Below, one piece after another: positions 15,773 to 23,855 of a stretch of DNA of 44,269 bases. The translations under genes were made by a program, and so were the position numbers. Each line of letters starts with the position of its first letter. Within the stretch, counting starts at the first letter, position 1. The notes below the pieces were generated by a model, which was given only the letters and a program-made list of their open reading frames with translations, was not told the DNA's origin and ran no database searches. The DNA comes from Candidatus Parcubacteria bacterium (GTDB lineage: Bacteria; Patescibacteriota; Minisyncoccia; UBA6257; 2-01-FULL-56-20): assembly GCA_003599135.1 (NCBI GenBank), contig QZIV01000003.1, forward strand, positions 1 through 44,269, given 5' to 3'.

Positions 15773-16639
15773 TCAGGGAGACCAGTTTACGACAATGTCG
15801 TCAACCCGAGGGCTTGCGGTCTGGGCAGCGTTTGAGGCGATGAGGATTCGATATCTAAAATAGCGGTAACCGACGTGCAGGACATAGTTTAGTCGCACAG
15901 GTACGCCAGGGTCCGCATTATAGTCGGTATTGCCGGTTCCATCTGGTCCGATAAAATTCCAGGGGCCGCTTGTTGTATTGCTAGTTGCGAACTGGAATCG
16001 AACCGACGTCCCCGCGGGCTTCGATCCGAGCCAGAAAAACGAATTGAGCTGTGCCCCGTTCGGAGATCCCGTATCAAACGTAGTTGAGTCAAGATACCCC
16101 GTCTTCGCGCTTAGTCTCCAGCTTGTTATCACCTTGTAGTTGGACGTCGCGCAAAGTCCGGGGTCAGCGCAGTTGAAGCTGACCCACCCGACGATGTCGT
16201 TCCACGCGTAGTTGAAAAAATTTCCATTGTTGCCGTCAACATATGCGCGGTAGTTCGAGGTTCCGCACCCTCCGTGGTTGTTGCAGTCGAAACTGATCCA
16301 GCCGTACGCGTCGTTCCATCCCCATCCCGAAAGATTGCCGTTTGTATTCATCACTCCGTAATTGCTCTGCCCGCAGATGTTTCCATTCCGAGTTGTGGCA
16401 CAGTCAAACGAAATGTCACCGATCGACGAACTCGCATAGCCTTCGAGTTTCTGTGAAGTTACCGTCACGGTGTTCGTGTTGTAGAAATCAATCCACCCGA
16501 TGACATCATTCCACGCCCAGTGCTCGCTCGTGTTCGGACTGATGTTCGTGGCCGCCTCCGTTCTAGCCGGAACGAAAAGTGCCGTAGCGGCAAGAAACCC
16601 CAGCAACAAGCCTCGTTTCGTGAGCAAAACGCGTCTCAT
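15773..16639 (-). CDS. secreted WND/GWISF-repeat protein in the pilus operon
   Basis: 288 residues from the ATG at 16639, whose ATGA overlaps the stop of the preceding prepilin gene. A signal peptide covers about residues 1-29. Three degenerate repeats follow: WAWNDVIGWIDF (41-52), WGWNDAYGWISFDC (106-119) and YAWNDIVGWVSFNC (144-157). Repeats two and three are followed by CGTSNY or CATSNY, and paired cysteines suggest disulfide-braced blades. The C-terminal ~110 residues look like a beta-sandwich (FRYRILIAS, SPRVDDIVVNWSP). Position and export signal suggest a surface or pilus-associated adhesin-like protein. This is inference; I know no described function. Confidence 0.75.
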   Translation of the reverse strand: MRRVLLTKRGLLLGFLAATALFVPARTEAATNISPNTSEHWAWNDVIGWIDFYNTNTVTVTSQKLEGYASSSIGDISFDCATTRNGNICGQSNYGVMNTNGNLSGWGWNDAYGWISFDCNNHGGCGTSNYRAYVDGNNGNFFNYAWNDIVGWVSFNCADPGLCATSNYKVITSWRLSAKTGYLDSTTFDTGSPNGAQLNSFFWLGSKPAGTSVRFQFATSNTTSGPWNFIGPDGTGNTDYNADPGVPVRLNYVLHVGYRYFRYRILIASNAAQTASPRVDDIVVNWSP

Positions 16640-17283
16640 AGTCCCGGAATGACGACGTAGATCGACCCGGTCGTTGTAGAATCGTTGATCTCTGATGACG
16701 TCGAAAATCTGCTGTTCGTAGTCGAAGCGGGACCTTCTTGTCCGGGGCCACCGGACCAATCTGTTTGATGTAAAACATTATTCCCCCACCGCGTTACGTA
16801 CGCCGTGATCCTGCTTGCGGCGCCTTGCGGCCAGTTACAGACGACCGTTATTTTTTTCGTCGACGGGTCATTTGCACCCCCGCTTGCGAGGATTTTCCCA
16901 GAGGCGTCCCTCCCAACATCGTCAACGTAAAAGTAGCGGGTGTATGTCGTGCTGGCCACAATGAAAACCTCATCGCCGGCCATAACCGAAAAAGGAGAGG
17001 TGGATGTGGCGAGGTAATAATGATTGAGGGAAGTCGTAGCAAGAGATGCGACGTTGTACCAGTCCCTCTCGGTCCAGACCCGAACAGCATCGAGAAGTCC
17101 TCTGCTCAATGCGGCCCCTACCTGGGATTTTTGCGCTTGCGAGCTTATGCGAAGCGTCCCCCCGATCAAGGTCGCAACGGCGGCAATCATCACTACTCCG
17201 ATAGAGGTAGCAATGAGAATCTCCATTAGCGACTGCCCCTTTCTTGAAGATATCTTTGCGAGAAAAAAGTTTCTGGATTGCAT
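16636..17283 (-). CDS. type IV prepilin-like protein
   Basis: 215 residues. The leader ends at Gly16 (SSRKG), followed by QSLMEILIATSIGVVMIAAVATLI: a class III signal with Glu at +5 and an unusual Gln at +1. The rest is Ser/Thr-rich with a Trp-containing beta region, like minor pilins of the PilV/PilW/GspI-J sort. It overlaps the next gene by ATGA. It is probably part of a minor-pilin complex at the pilus tip. Confidence 0.75.
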   Translation of the reverse strand: MQSRNFFLAKISSRKGQSLMEILIATSIGVVMIAAVATLIGGTLRISSQAQKSQVGAALSRGLLDAVRVWTERDWYNVASLATTSLNHYYLATSTSPFSVMAGDEVFIVASTTYTRYFYVDDVGRDASGKILASGGANDPSTKKITVVCNWPQGAASRITAYVTRWGNNVLHQTDWSGGPGQEGPASTTNSRFSTSSEINDSTTTGSIYVVIPGL

Positions 17284-17297
17284 GTTTGTCGTTTTTT

Positions 17298-17777
17298 TTA
17301 ATACTCCACGGAGCCGTTGTTATTCACCCTGATCGCTGAGGTCGCGACGACGAAATTCCCTCCACCCACGAGCTCGAGTCCGATCGACGTCGTCGCCTGG
17401 GGCCTCCCGACAATCTGCGAAAAAACGATGTCTGTCGAGCTACCGAGAGCCAGTGTTGCGGTTGCATACCGGACAGAGACCGGCAACCGATGTGACCCCA
17501 GGCGAGTAGTCGAGGCGTACTGTCCTGGAAACAAAGCGTAGAATGGAGCGGTGCCCGTGCCGTTTTCAAAATGAACTCCCCACGAAGTACTCGACGCCTG
17601 CGAAACCGACCTGCTCTGGGCTTCTCTCAAGAGCGCGACGATCTGCTTCGTCGCGCTGTCAATCTCTGAACGCCCTTTCCGGCCGAATATGTTTGCAATC
17701 GTAATGCCGCCAATGATGACAAGGAGGGCGATGACGGTAAGAATCTCAATCGTGCTGATACCACTTCGTTTGAACAC
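17298..17777 (-). CDS. type II/IV minor pseudopilin (GspH/FimT-like)
   Basis: 159 residues with a GTG start at 17777. The leader is MFKRSG, then ISTIEILTVIALLVIIGGITI, with Glu at +5. The C-terminal region has the beta-rich pattern seen in GspH/FimT (NFVVATSAIRVNNNGSV at the end). It lies 23 nt after pilC and 14 nt before the next prepilin, so it is in the same operon. Processing needs a prepilin peptidase, which is not encoded in this window. Confidence 0.75.
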   Translation of the reverse strand: MFKRSGISTIEILTVIALLVIIGGITIANIFGRKGRSEIDSATKQIVALLREAQSRSVSQASSTSWGVHFENGTGTAPFYALFPGQYASTTRLGSHRLPVSVRYATATLALGSSTDIVFSQIVGRPQATTSIGLELVGGGNFVVATSAIRVNNNGSVEY

Positions 17778-17800
17778 GGTTTTGCGTATCTCTCAAAACA

Positions 17801-19006
17801 CTAAAACTGGGTAGTAAGCTGATAAATCGGGATGATGATCGCTATCGCAATGCCCCCGACAAGAATACCCATACCCAGAAGAAGGATAGGTTCGAGCACG
17901 GCGACGAGAGATTTCACGGTCGAGTCGACGCTCGCCGCGTAGAAGTCATCGAGCGCCTTGAGTACTTCCTCGAGATGTCCTGCTTTCTCTGATATTGCAA
18001 TAAGATTCGTCACCACTTTCGGAAATACCACTTCCCGCTTAAATGCTTCCCCGAGCGTGAGTCCCCGAGACAATCCCTCGTTGCTTATGCGAAGAAGGCT
18101 TACCCTGAATTCTTCCGAACCGACTGTGTCCGCTGTCACTGTAAGCGTTTGCACCATAGGAAGCCCCGCTCGAAGAAGAGAACTCATCGTCGCGGCAAAT
18201 TGCTGGATGGCAAGCTCCCGATACACGCGCCTCACGAGCGGCGTGTGGCGGAGGAGCCTGTCGAAAAGACGCCGGCCGGTCTCGACTCGAAAGAAAAAAA
18301 TTATTCCGAAAGCGGCGAGTGCAAGAAGCGTGACCGTAATAAGGAGCGCATTACCTCCGATAAAAAGTCCGACTCCGAATACCACGCGAGAAAAAAGAGG
18401 TGGATTGATGCCGGTGTCCAAGAAAACCTTCGCGATGCGGGGAAGGGCGAATGTCGTCAGAAAAAGGACGATTGCGAGCGAAGCGACGAGAAGGATAATA
18501 GGATAAATAAGTGCGGTGCGAATCCGGCCGCGAAGTTCTGCTTCTTTTCCCAACGAGTCGCTCAGCTCTTCGAACGTCTGCTGAAGATTCCCCGAAGCCT
18601 CCGCCGCCTTAATCAGGTTTACGAAGGTGAGCGAAAAGGTTTTTGGATGTCTCGCAAACGCGGCATAGAATGGCTGGCCTTTGCTCAAATTTTCCCGGAT
18701 TTCGAAGAGAAGTCCGCGAACCGCGGGTTTGTCGAAGTCAGCGATCAATATGTCAATTGCGGATAAGAGGTCAGTGCCCACGCGGAGCATGAGCCCGAGA
18801 TATTTGGTAAGAAAGATTTTATCGGTAATCGTGATGCCGCCGAAGAAGCTCTGTTTTCCGGCGATTGCCTCTTTGATCGGTTTCACCGAAACCGGCCGGA
18901 GGCCCCGGCTACCCAAGTATTGAAGAACCTCATTGAGACTTCCTACATCCAAGTCTCCCTCGGAAACTTTGTCGTTCTTATCTGCGGCGAGATAATGATA
19001 GAGCAT
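17801..19006 (-). CDS. pilC: type IV pilus inner-membrane platform protein PilC/GspF
   Basis: 401 residues. It begins MLYHYLAADKNDKVSEGDL, the usual N-terminal beta region. Two T2SSF helical domains follow (about 65-190 and 270-395), each ending in membrane helices. KAAEASGNLQQTFEELSD and ISEKAGHLEEVLKALDDF are the conserved E.G.L repeats of the two halves. It is the platform on which the PilB motor works. It lies 38 nt downstream of pilB. Confidence 0.92.
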   Translation of the reverse strand: MLYHYLAADKNDKVSEGDLDVGSLNEVLQYLGSRGLRPVSVKPIKEAIAGKQSFFGGITITDKIFLTKYLGLMLRVGTDLLSAIDILIADFDKPAVRGLLFEIRENLSKGQPFYAAFARHPKTFSLTFVNLIKAAEASGNLQQTFEELSDSLGKEAELRGRIRTALIYPIILLVASLAIVLFLTTFALPRIAKVFLDTGINPPLFSRVVFGVGLFIGGNALLITVTLLALAAFGIIFFFRVETGRRLFDRLLRHTPLVRRVYRELAIQQFAATMSSLLRAGLPMVQTLTVTADTVGSEEFRVSLLRISNEGLSRGLTLGEAFKREVVFPKVVTNLIAISEKAGHLEEVLKALDDFYAASVDSTVKSLVAVLEPILLLGMGILVGGIAIAIIIPIYQLTTQF

Positions 19007-19044
19007 GAGATAGGATCCACTCCGCCCCCTTCTGCCTGGGACGG

Positions 19045-20760
19045 CTATTCCCTAATAACCCGCAAGACCTCTTCAATCGTCGTAAGCCCAACCTCGGCCT
19101 TGAGAACCCCGTCTTCAAACATCGTCTTTGTCCCTTCTTCGTGCGCTTTTTGACGCACCGCCTCGAGATCAAAGCGAGGGTCGGTAATAAGCTTTTTCAT
19201 TGTATCAGTAACAACTAAAACCTCAAAAATTCCGATGCGGCCGCGGTACCCGGTCATCGTGCACGCATGGCATCCCTTCCCTCGATAGAGTAGCTTCGGG
19301 GCGATTTGAGCTTTCGTTTCAAGGTTGAGCGTTTTCAACTCATCGCTGATAAGCTTTTGTACGTCGGCGCCCGCTTCGTAAGAAGCGATACAGTTTCGGC
19401 AGATCTTCCTTACTAACCGCTGGGCAACGACAACATTCAGGACCGAAGCAACCAAAAATGGAGGTACGCCGAGATCGAACAGGCGGGGAATCGCCGTCGG
19501 AGCGTCGTTCGTGTGGAGCAAGGCAAGGAGAAGATGTCCCGTGAGTGCGGCCTGCACGGAAATATCCGCAGTTTCGCTGTCTCGGATTTCTCCGACCATG
19601 ATGATGTTGGGATCCTGTCGCAAAAGCGCGCGGAGTCCCTCGGCGAAAGTCACCCCTGCCTGGGGATTGATTTGGGTTTGATTGATGTACGGCATGTTGT
19701 ACTCGATCGGATCTTCGATAGTCACGATATTCACTTCCGGCCGGTTTAAAATGTTGACGAAGGCATAGAGCGTGCTCGTTTTTCCCGAACCGGTCGGGCC
19801 GCAGGAAAGAATCATGCCATAAGGCTTTGAAAGGTTCCCTCCCACAACTTTCGCCACATCGGGCCTCATCCCAAGCTCTTCGAGAGATAGAGGTTTTTGC
19901 GTCGCTTCGAGAAGCCGCATTTCCACTTTTTCTCCGTAAAACGTGGGTATGACCGAGACTCTGATGTCTATCATCTGGTTCCCTAAGTGCTGACGGAAGC
20001 GGCCGTCTTGGGGTTTGTAGTGTTCATCGATTTTGAGACCGGAAAGAAGTTTGATCCGAGCAGCAAGCGCAGCGTGAATGACTTTCGGAAGGCGCATAAT
20101 TTCGATGAGCACGCCGTCGATCCGGTAGCGAATGAGGAGCGCGTTTTCGAGAAGGTCGAGGTGGACATCCGACGCTCGTGACGCCACGGCGTAGGAAACA
20201 ATGTTGTTTACGATCGCAACAACGGGAAGCTGCGCAGCCGCTTCTTCTGTATTCTTGCTCTGGCCGCGGAGCGACGCCTGCACGTTCTCTTCGATAAGTT
20301 TTTTGAAGTCCTGGCCAAGCTCGTAGCCGTAAATTGAAAATCCGCGATTCAGGTCGTCGAGCGTCGCAAGGAACGGCCTGACTTTCGCCTTCAGGTGCTG
20401 TGTCAGGAATTCGAGTGTCTCTAGATCACTCGGATCCGCCATCGCAGCGTCGTACACGCCGCTCGGTTCGCGGCCGAAGACAATGACTTGGCGCTGGCGC
20501 GCGACCTCTTCCGACAAGAGCTTCACCGCGGCGGGATCGATTGGCCTCGCTGCGAAGTTCGCCGGCTCAACCCCGAGGGCGGAAGCAAGAAAAGCTGTGA
20601 GGTACTCGCGATCTACGATGCGCTCCGAGATGAGAATATCGAGGAGGTTCTGACCCTTACGGGTCGCTTCAGCGAGAAGCGCGTCAAAACGGTCTGGCGC
20701 GACGAGATTCTCTTGCGCCAGCTTTTTCTTAAGCTGGAGTGGGGGTATGGGAAGTTTCAT
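19045..20760 (-). CDS. pilB: type IV pilus assembly ATPase PilB/GspE
   Basis: 571 residues from the ATG at 20760 (MKLPIPPLQLKKKLAQENL). An N-terminal MshEN/GspE-N domain (1-150) precedes the motor. Walker A is GPTGSGKTST. The Asp box and Walker B region reads DPNIIMVGEIRDSETADI and the His box is GHLLLALLHTNDA. A zinc tetracysteine (CRNC, later CHAC) precedes GYRGRIGIFEVL. It powers pilus extension. No retraction ATPase (PilT) is seen in this window. Confidence 0.93.
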   Translation of the reverse strand: MKLPIPPLQLKKKLAQENLVAPDRFDALLAEATRKGQNLLDILISERIVDREYLTAFLASALGVEPANFAARPIDPAAVKLLSEEVARQRQVIVFGREPSGVYDAAMADPSDLETLEFLTQHLKAKVRPFLATLDDLNRGFSIYGYELGQDFKKLIEENVQASLRGQSKNTEEAAAQLPVVAIVNNIVSYAVASRASDVHLDLLENALLIRYRIDGVLIEIMRLPKVIHAALAARIKLLSGLKIDEHYKPQDGRFRQHLGNQMIDIRVSVIPTFYGEKVEMRLLEATQKPLSLEELGMRPDVAKVVGGNLSKPYGMILSCGPTGSGKTSTLYAFVNILNRPEVNIVTIEDPIEYNMPYINQTQINPQAGVTFAEGLRALLRQDPNIIMVGEIRDSETADISVQAALTGHLLLALLHTNDAPTAIPRLFDLGVPPFLVASVLNVVVAQRLVRKICRNCIASYEAGADVQKLISDELKTLNLETKAQIAPKLLYRGKGCHACTMTGYRGRIGIFEVLVVTDTMKKLITDPRFDLEAVRQKAHEEGTKTMFEDGVLKAEVGLTTIEEVLRVIRE

Positions 20761-20789
20761 TGATGGGCTTTCGCTACTTGCCCCAGAAC

Positions 20790-21338
20790 CTATCGAAGGG
20801 TAAACGGAGCCAGAAACACAGCGGGCAAAAAGTAGATTTTCATGATTATAACAAAGAGGGCCGTGGGCAGCCACACGTGATAGAGAGGCACCCTCCCCTT
20901 CGAGAGCAGAGAATATAGTAAAGAGAAAACCAGTCCTTCTATCAATACGATGATGAGATACAGGAAAAAGAGCGGGTATCCGGTGAGAAAAACGCAGAGT
21001 GAAGCAGTTGGGATTTCTTCCTCTTCGAAAAATCGGTTTTCGTACCTACGGTTCATCCATCGCAAGACGCGGGAGAAGACCCATGCGGCAAGAAGCGCGA
21101 TAACTGGCGGGCCGAAGAATTTCAGTCCAGCGTATTTAGAAAAGTATGCAATTGATGCGAATGGAGTCCCCGTCCATGTTTCGTACTGTGCCCATGACCA
21201 GTAAAACGCAAGGCAGAAAATGAGAGCAATGCTTATCACCCGCGCTACTCGGATATAAGAAACCCGAAAGGGGCGCAGGAATACCTGCACCCCCCAGAGG
21301 AATCCCAGAACGATGAGGGCAATCCAATCGCCCAACAT
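20790..21338 (-). CDS. membrane protein of the pilus operon
   Basis: 182 residues with about five hydrophobic segments, an RRYENRFFEEEEIPT loop in the middle and positive residues toward the C-terminus. It starts 3 nt after the major pilin stop and ends 29 nt before pilB, so it is almost certainly co-transcribed. It lacks the catalytic aspartates and the cysteines of prepilin peptidase, so it is not PilD. It may be a pilus-specific membrane partner; function unknown. Confidence 0.65.
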   Translation of the reverse strand: MLGDWIALIVLGFLWGVQVFLRPFRVSYIRVARVISIALIFCLAFYWSWAQYETWTGTPFASIAYFSKYAGLKFFGPPVIALLAAWVFSRVLRWMNRRYENRFFEEEEIPTASLCVFLTGYPLFFLYLIIVLIEGLVFSLLYSLLSKGRVPLYHVWLPTALFVIIMKIYFLPAVFLAPFTLR

Positions 21339-21341
21339 CAG

Positions 21342-21956
21342 TTAGAGATTGAGACCGCTATCCGTTCCGACTTCGTAAATAGCCGGATCGCTGCCGCCGT
21401 CAGTTGACTCCACGTCGCTTGTTCCTGTATTTGAGTACTTCGTACTCTCCATATTCGCGTTCAACTCGTAGGTAAGCGACGGGTTGTCGGCCGCGTACGC
21501 GTAGTAGAAGAGACCGCTATTTGTCGGATCAACCGGCCATGCGCTAATCGGAGAACCGCCAGTAATCAACGACAAAGTCGGCCCCCCTCCTACAACTGCA
21601 GTCGTGTTGCCAACCCATCCGGTGCCATCAACGTTATCCGGGGTCGTGCTTGTAGAAGTTACGCCGCCGCTTCCGAATCTGCCACCGCAGTTAGGCGAGG
21701 CCGGAGCAGGGCCAACTCGGAGCGACACATAGCAACGAGCACCTGCATTTGCATCCGCAATCGTCGATGTCGAAACATCAGCCAAGTACAAGGCCATGGC
21801 AGTTTTAATTGTCGACATGTCGGAGATTCTGTTCGAATCCCGTGTCTGCCTCAAGAGTTCCGCTGGGTTCAGAGTGATAATGACTGCGGCAGAAAGCACC
21901 GCGACGATCGCGATGACAACCAGAAGCTCAATGAGGGTAAAACCCTTATTAGACAT
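21342..21956 (-). CDS. major type IV pilin-like protein
   Basis: 204 residues. The classical class III leader MSNKG is followed by FTLIELLVVIAIVAVLSAAVI, with Phe at +1 and Glu at +5. The N-terminal helix continues to the LNPAELLRQTRDSNRISDMSTIKTAMALY region, typical of PulG/PilA-like subunits. A Gly/Ser/Thr-rich globular domain with two cysteines follows. It is first in the minus-strand pilus gene series and has its own -10 box. It is the most likely major subunit. Confidence 0.88.
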   Translation of the reverse strand: MSNKGFTLIELLVVIAIVAVLSAAVIITLNPAELLRQTRDSNRISDMSTIKTAMALYLADVSTSTIADANAGARCYVSLRVGPAPASPNCGGRFGSGGVTSTSTTPDNVDGTGWVGNTTAVVGGGPTLSLITGGSPISAWPVDPTNSGLFYYAYAADNPSLTYELNANMESTKYSNTGTSDVESTDGGSDPAIYEVGTDSGLNL

Positions 21957-22007
21957 TTGTATTTATTGCTTTTCAGTTTTTGCTTCGACCTTTGCTAGGT
22001 TCTTCCT

Positions 22008-22013
22008 ATTATA
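22008..22013 (-). promoter_or_regulatory. -10 box of the pilin-pilB operon
   Basis: The minus strand carries a perfect TATAAT at 22013-22008, 51 nt before the pilin ATG at 21956. The -35 is weak. A perfect DnaA-box-like 9-mer (TTATCCACA on this strand, 22051-22043) lies about 30 nt further upstream. Confidence 0.5.
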
Positions 22014-22052
22014 CTACAGACGACATTCGGAGAGCGAGACATTGTGGATAAC

Positions 22053-22739
22053 TTAGAAGGCGCTTCCCTCAAAGAATCCGTAAGGAGGTGGATCTTCGAG
22101 CCGGAGGCGGGTGCCCCTTGGCGTTGAGAATTCGAGGGCATGAGCATGGAGCATAAGGCGAGAAATCCCAGACGATCCCCGTCTCCCGCCGTAGAGCTTA
22201 TCTCCTGCAACGGGATGGCCGATGCTTGCGAGGTGGACTCTGATCTGATGGGTTCTTCCTGTCTCCGGAACAACTTCGAGAAGGGTCGTATCCGGAAAGC
22301 GCTTGAGAACTCGGTAGACAGTACGAGCATGCTTCGGCATTTTTCCGGCGTGCACGGTCCGCTTCACGGTTCCGCTCTTTAGGGAAAGGGGCTTGTCAAT
22401 GATTCCCGAAGAAGGCTCCACCCGCCCGGAGACGAGCGCTAGGTATGTTTTTTTAATAGTGTGTTCGGCGAACAAGGCCTTAAGGTAGTCGAATGAATTT
22501 TGAGTTTTCGCGACGAGCATAATACCCGACGTTTCTTTGTCGAGGCGGTGGACTATGCCGGGCCGAAGCCGCGGATCGTCGCCCACTTTTTTCATCCCTG
22601 GATATTTTTTAGAGAGCCAGTCGACGAGCGTCGGCTCCCGTGAATACGATGTCGGGTGTACAAGAAGACCGTCCGGCTTATAGACCGCGACGATGTCGTC
22701 GTCTTCGTAAATAATTCTCGGCTCTCGAGAAAGGTTCAT
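22053..22739 (-). CDS. RluA/RluD-family pseudouridine synthase
   Basis: 228 residues from the ATG at 22739; an in-frame GTG lies at 22748. The catalytic Asp is in HRLDKETSGIMLVAK. IIYEDDDIVAVYKPDGLLVHP and GRTHQIRVHLASIGHPVAGDKLYG are the conserved flanking blocks. There is no N-terminal S4 domain, unlike full-length RluD. It converts uridines of 23S rRNA or tRNA to pseudouridine. The gene starts 16 nt downstream of the tRNA-Ile gene on the same strand. Confidence 0.92.
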   Translation of the reverse strand: MNLSREPRIIYEDDDIVAVYKPDGLLVHPTSYSREPTLVDWLSKKYPGMKKVGDDPRLRPGIVHRLDKETSGIMLVAKTQNSFDYLKALFAEHTIKKTYLALVSGRVEPSSGIIDKPLSLKSGTVKRTVHAGKMPKHARTVYRVLKRFPDTTLLEVVPETGRTHQIRVHLASIGHPVAGDKLYGGRRGSSGISRLMLHAHALEFSTPRGTRLRLEDPPPYGFFEGSAF

Positions 22740-22755
22740 TTGAAACACGTGAAAG

Positions 22756-22827
22756 TGGGCGGCGAAGGAATCGAACCTTCGACCTCTGTCTTATCAGGAC
22801 AGCGTTCTACCACTGAACTAGCCGCCC
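22756..22827 (-). tRNA. tRNA-Ile (GAT)
   Basis: The minus strand folds as a cloverleaf: acceptor GGGCGGC with GCCGCCC and anticodon stem CTGTC/GACAG. The loop is CTGATAA, giving anticodon GAT, and the T-arm contains GGTTCGATTCC. The discriminator is A. The 3' CCA is not encoded. Confidence 0.95.
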
Positions 22828-22839
22828 CATGTGCGCGTT

Positions 22840-22858
22840 GTCCCGCCGCCGGCGGGAC
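22840..22858. repeat. GC-rich hairpin between two tRNA genes
   Basis: GTCCCGCC and GGCGGGAC pair around a 3-nt loop in the 54-nt spacer between tRNA-Val and tRNA-Ile. There is no T-tract on either strand, so it is more like a REP-type palindrome or a processing signal than a terminator. Confidence 0.5.
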
Positions 22859-22881
22859 GACCTTTTGCCCCTCGCCTTGAT

Positions 22882-22955
22882 GTGCGTCCATGAGGGATTG
22901 AACCTCAGACCTCTTGCGTGTCATGCAAGCGCTCTACCACTGAGCTATGGACGCA
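22882..22955 (-). tRNA. tRNA-Val (GAC)
   Basis: The minus strand forms acceptor TGCGTCC with GGACGCA and anticodon stem CTTGC/GCAAG. The loop is ATGACAC, giving anticodon GAC, and the T-arm contains AGGTTCAATCCCT. CCA is not encoded. The base after the acceptor is C, unusual for a valine tRNA, so the exact 3' end is uncertain by one base. Confidence 0.9.
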
Positions 22956-22973
22956 TACACCAAGGTGAGGGGT

Positions 22974-23189
22974 TTAGTTTTCGAGGGCAGCCTTGAGGTG
23001 AAGCGCTCTCGCGCCCTCGAGGTTAAACTGAGTGACTGATCCTTCTCCTCTCCCTCCGTTGATCGCTCTCTCTATGTGCGCGAGAAGCATCTTTCCTCCC
23101 CATACGAATACTCCCAAGAGGGCGATAAGAAAGAACAGGGCAACGCTCGTAAGGACTAAGTCGTGATGTTTTTTCAAAAAACGTCTCAT
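22974..23189 (-). CDS. small membrane protein near pilO
   Basis: 71 residues with one hydrophobic helix (about 12-36, LTSVALFFLIALLGVFVWGGKMLL) after a basic start MRRFLKKHHD, then a short polar tail. It lies 50 nt downstream of the PilO-like gene on the same strand, so it is probably in that operon. It could be a small pilus accessory subunit. No family recognised. Confidence 0.6.
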   Translation of the reverse strand: MRRFLKKHHDLVLTSVALFFLIALLGVFVWGGKMLLAHIERAINGGRGEGSVTQFNLEGARALHLKAALEN

Positions 23190-23239
23190 AATACTACTAC
23201 TGATTATTTACGCTATGCAATAGCAATCCGAGGCGCTCA

Positions 23240-23770
23240 TTATTTAAAGAATACCCTGCCCCTACTTGAAAACTGGTATTGCGCGTCAGCCCCGTGAAGA
23301 TCGAAACCGTCGATGCTCGACAAGAATCGCGGTGTTTGAAGCTCTAGGTCTTTTACAAATCCAAAAATATCAGAAAGAGATCCGTTCACGCTCATCGTGA
23401 ACCCAATGTATCCAGCCGAATCCTCCTGCGCCGGCACGGCGCCACCTTGAAAACTGAAGCCGGCCTCGAGATTCCTTGCCCTTGCGATGCTCTCAATCCA
23501 CCGGGGGAAATCGAGAAGCTGATCCTCGGCCGGGAGAATTGCATCCATCGCTTTTTGGTATGCCCCGGCCACGGGCGCTTCGCTCTTAAACTGCGCGAGC
23601 ACCCCAATCGCCTCGGTTCGCTTTTTCAAAAGCAGACGATCGACCAGTATCTCTTTGGTGACCTTTTCAAGGCTAGTGCCGTACCACCAAACGCCCACGC
23701 CGAAAACGACGAAGCTCAGCACGATGATCGAGGCGCTCAGAAAAAACTCTCGCCGAAGGTATTTCTGCAT
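23240..23770 (-). CDS. PilO-like type IV pilus assembly protein
   Basis: 176 residues from the ATG at 23770. The longer ATG at 23779 overlaps a TATAAT and would lie upstream of the predicted start of transcription. An N-terminal transmembrane helix (about 9-32) is followed by a coiled coil (35-70) and a ferredoxin-like domain with RWIESIARARNLEAGF and SLSDIFGFVKDLE, the pattern seen in PilO. PilO pairs with PilN to align the PilM/PilC platform. It is separated from the rest of the pilus genes by two tRNAs and a pseudouridine synthase. Confidence 0.78.
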   Translation of the reverse strand: MQKYLRREFFLSASIIVLSFVVFGVGVWWYGTSLEKVTKEILVDRLLLKKRTEAIGVLAQFKSEAPVAGAYQKAMDAILPAEDQLLDFPRWIESIARARNLEAGFSFQGGAVPAQEDSAGYIGFTMSVNGSLSDIFGFVKDLELQTPRFLSSIDGFDLHGADAQYQFSSRGRVFFK

Positions 23771-23777
23771 CACTCTC

Positions 23778-23783
23778 ATTATA
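23778..23783 (-). promoter_or_regulatory. -10 box of pilO
   Basis: A perfect TATAAT on the minus strand (23783-23778) lies 7 nt before the ATG at 23770 and overlaps the alternative ATG at 23779. A leaderless mRNA starting at the 23770 codon is predicted. The -35 is weak. Confidence 0.5.
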
Positions 23784-23855
23784 TCAAACTTCTCCGCGGA
23801 GGGTCTCCTGTCTTGTTGCGAAGATGCTCTGCGGGTATGCTGTTAAGATACCCCA

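Noticed and set aside
20790-21338. Prepilin peptidase PilD
   Set aside because: The hydrophobic protein lacks the paired catalytic aspartates and the cysteine motif of the family.
22733-22752. CACGTG-centred sequence resembling a parS site
   Set aside because: Only about 11 of 16 positions match the consensus and it lies in the start of the pseudouridine synthase gene and tRNA spacer, far from parAB.
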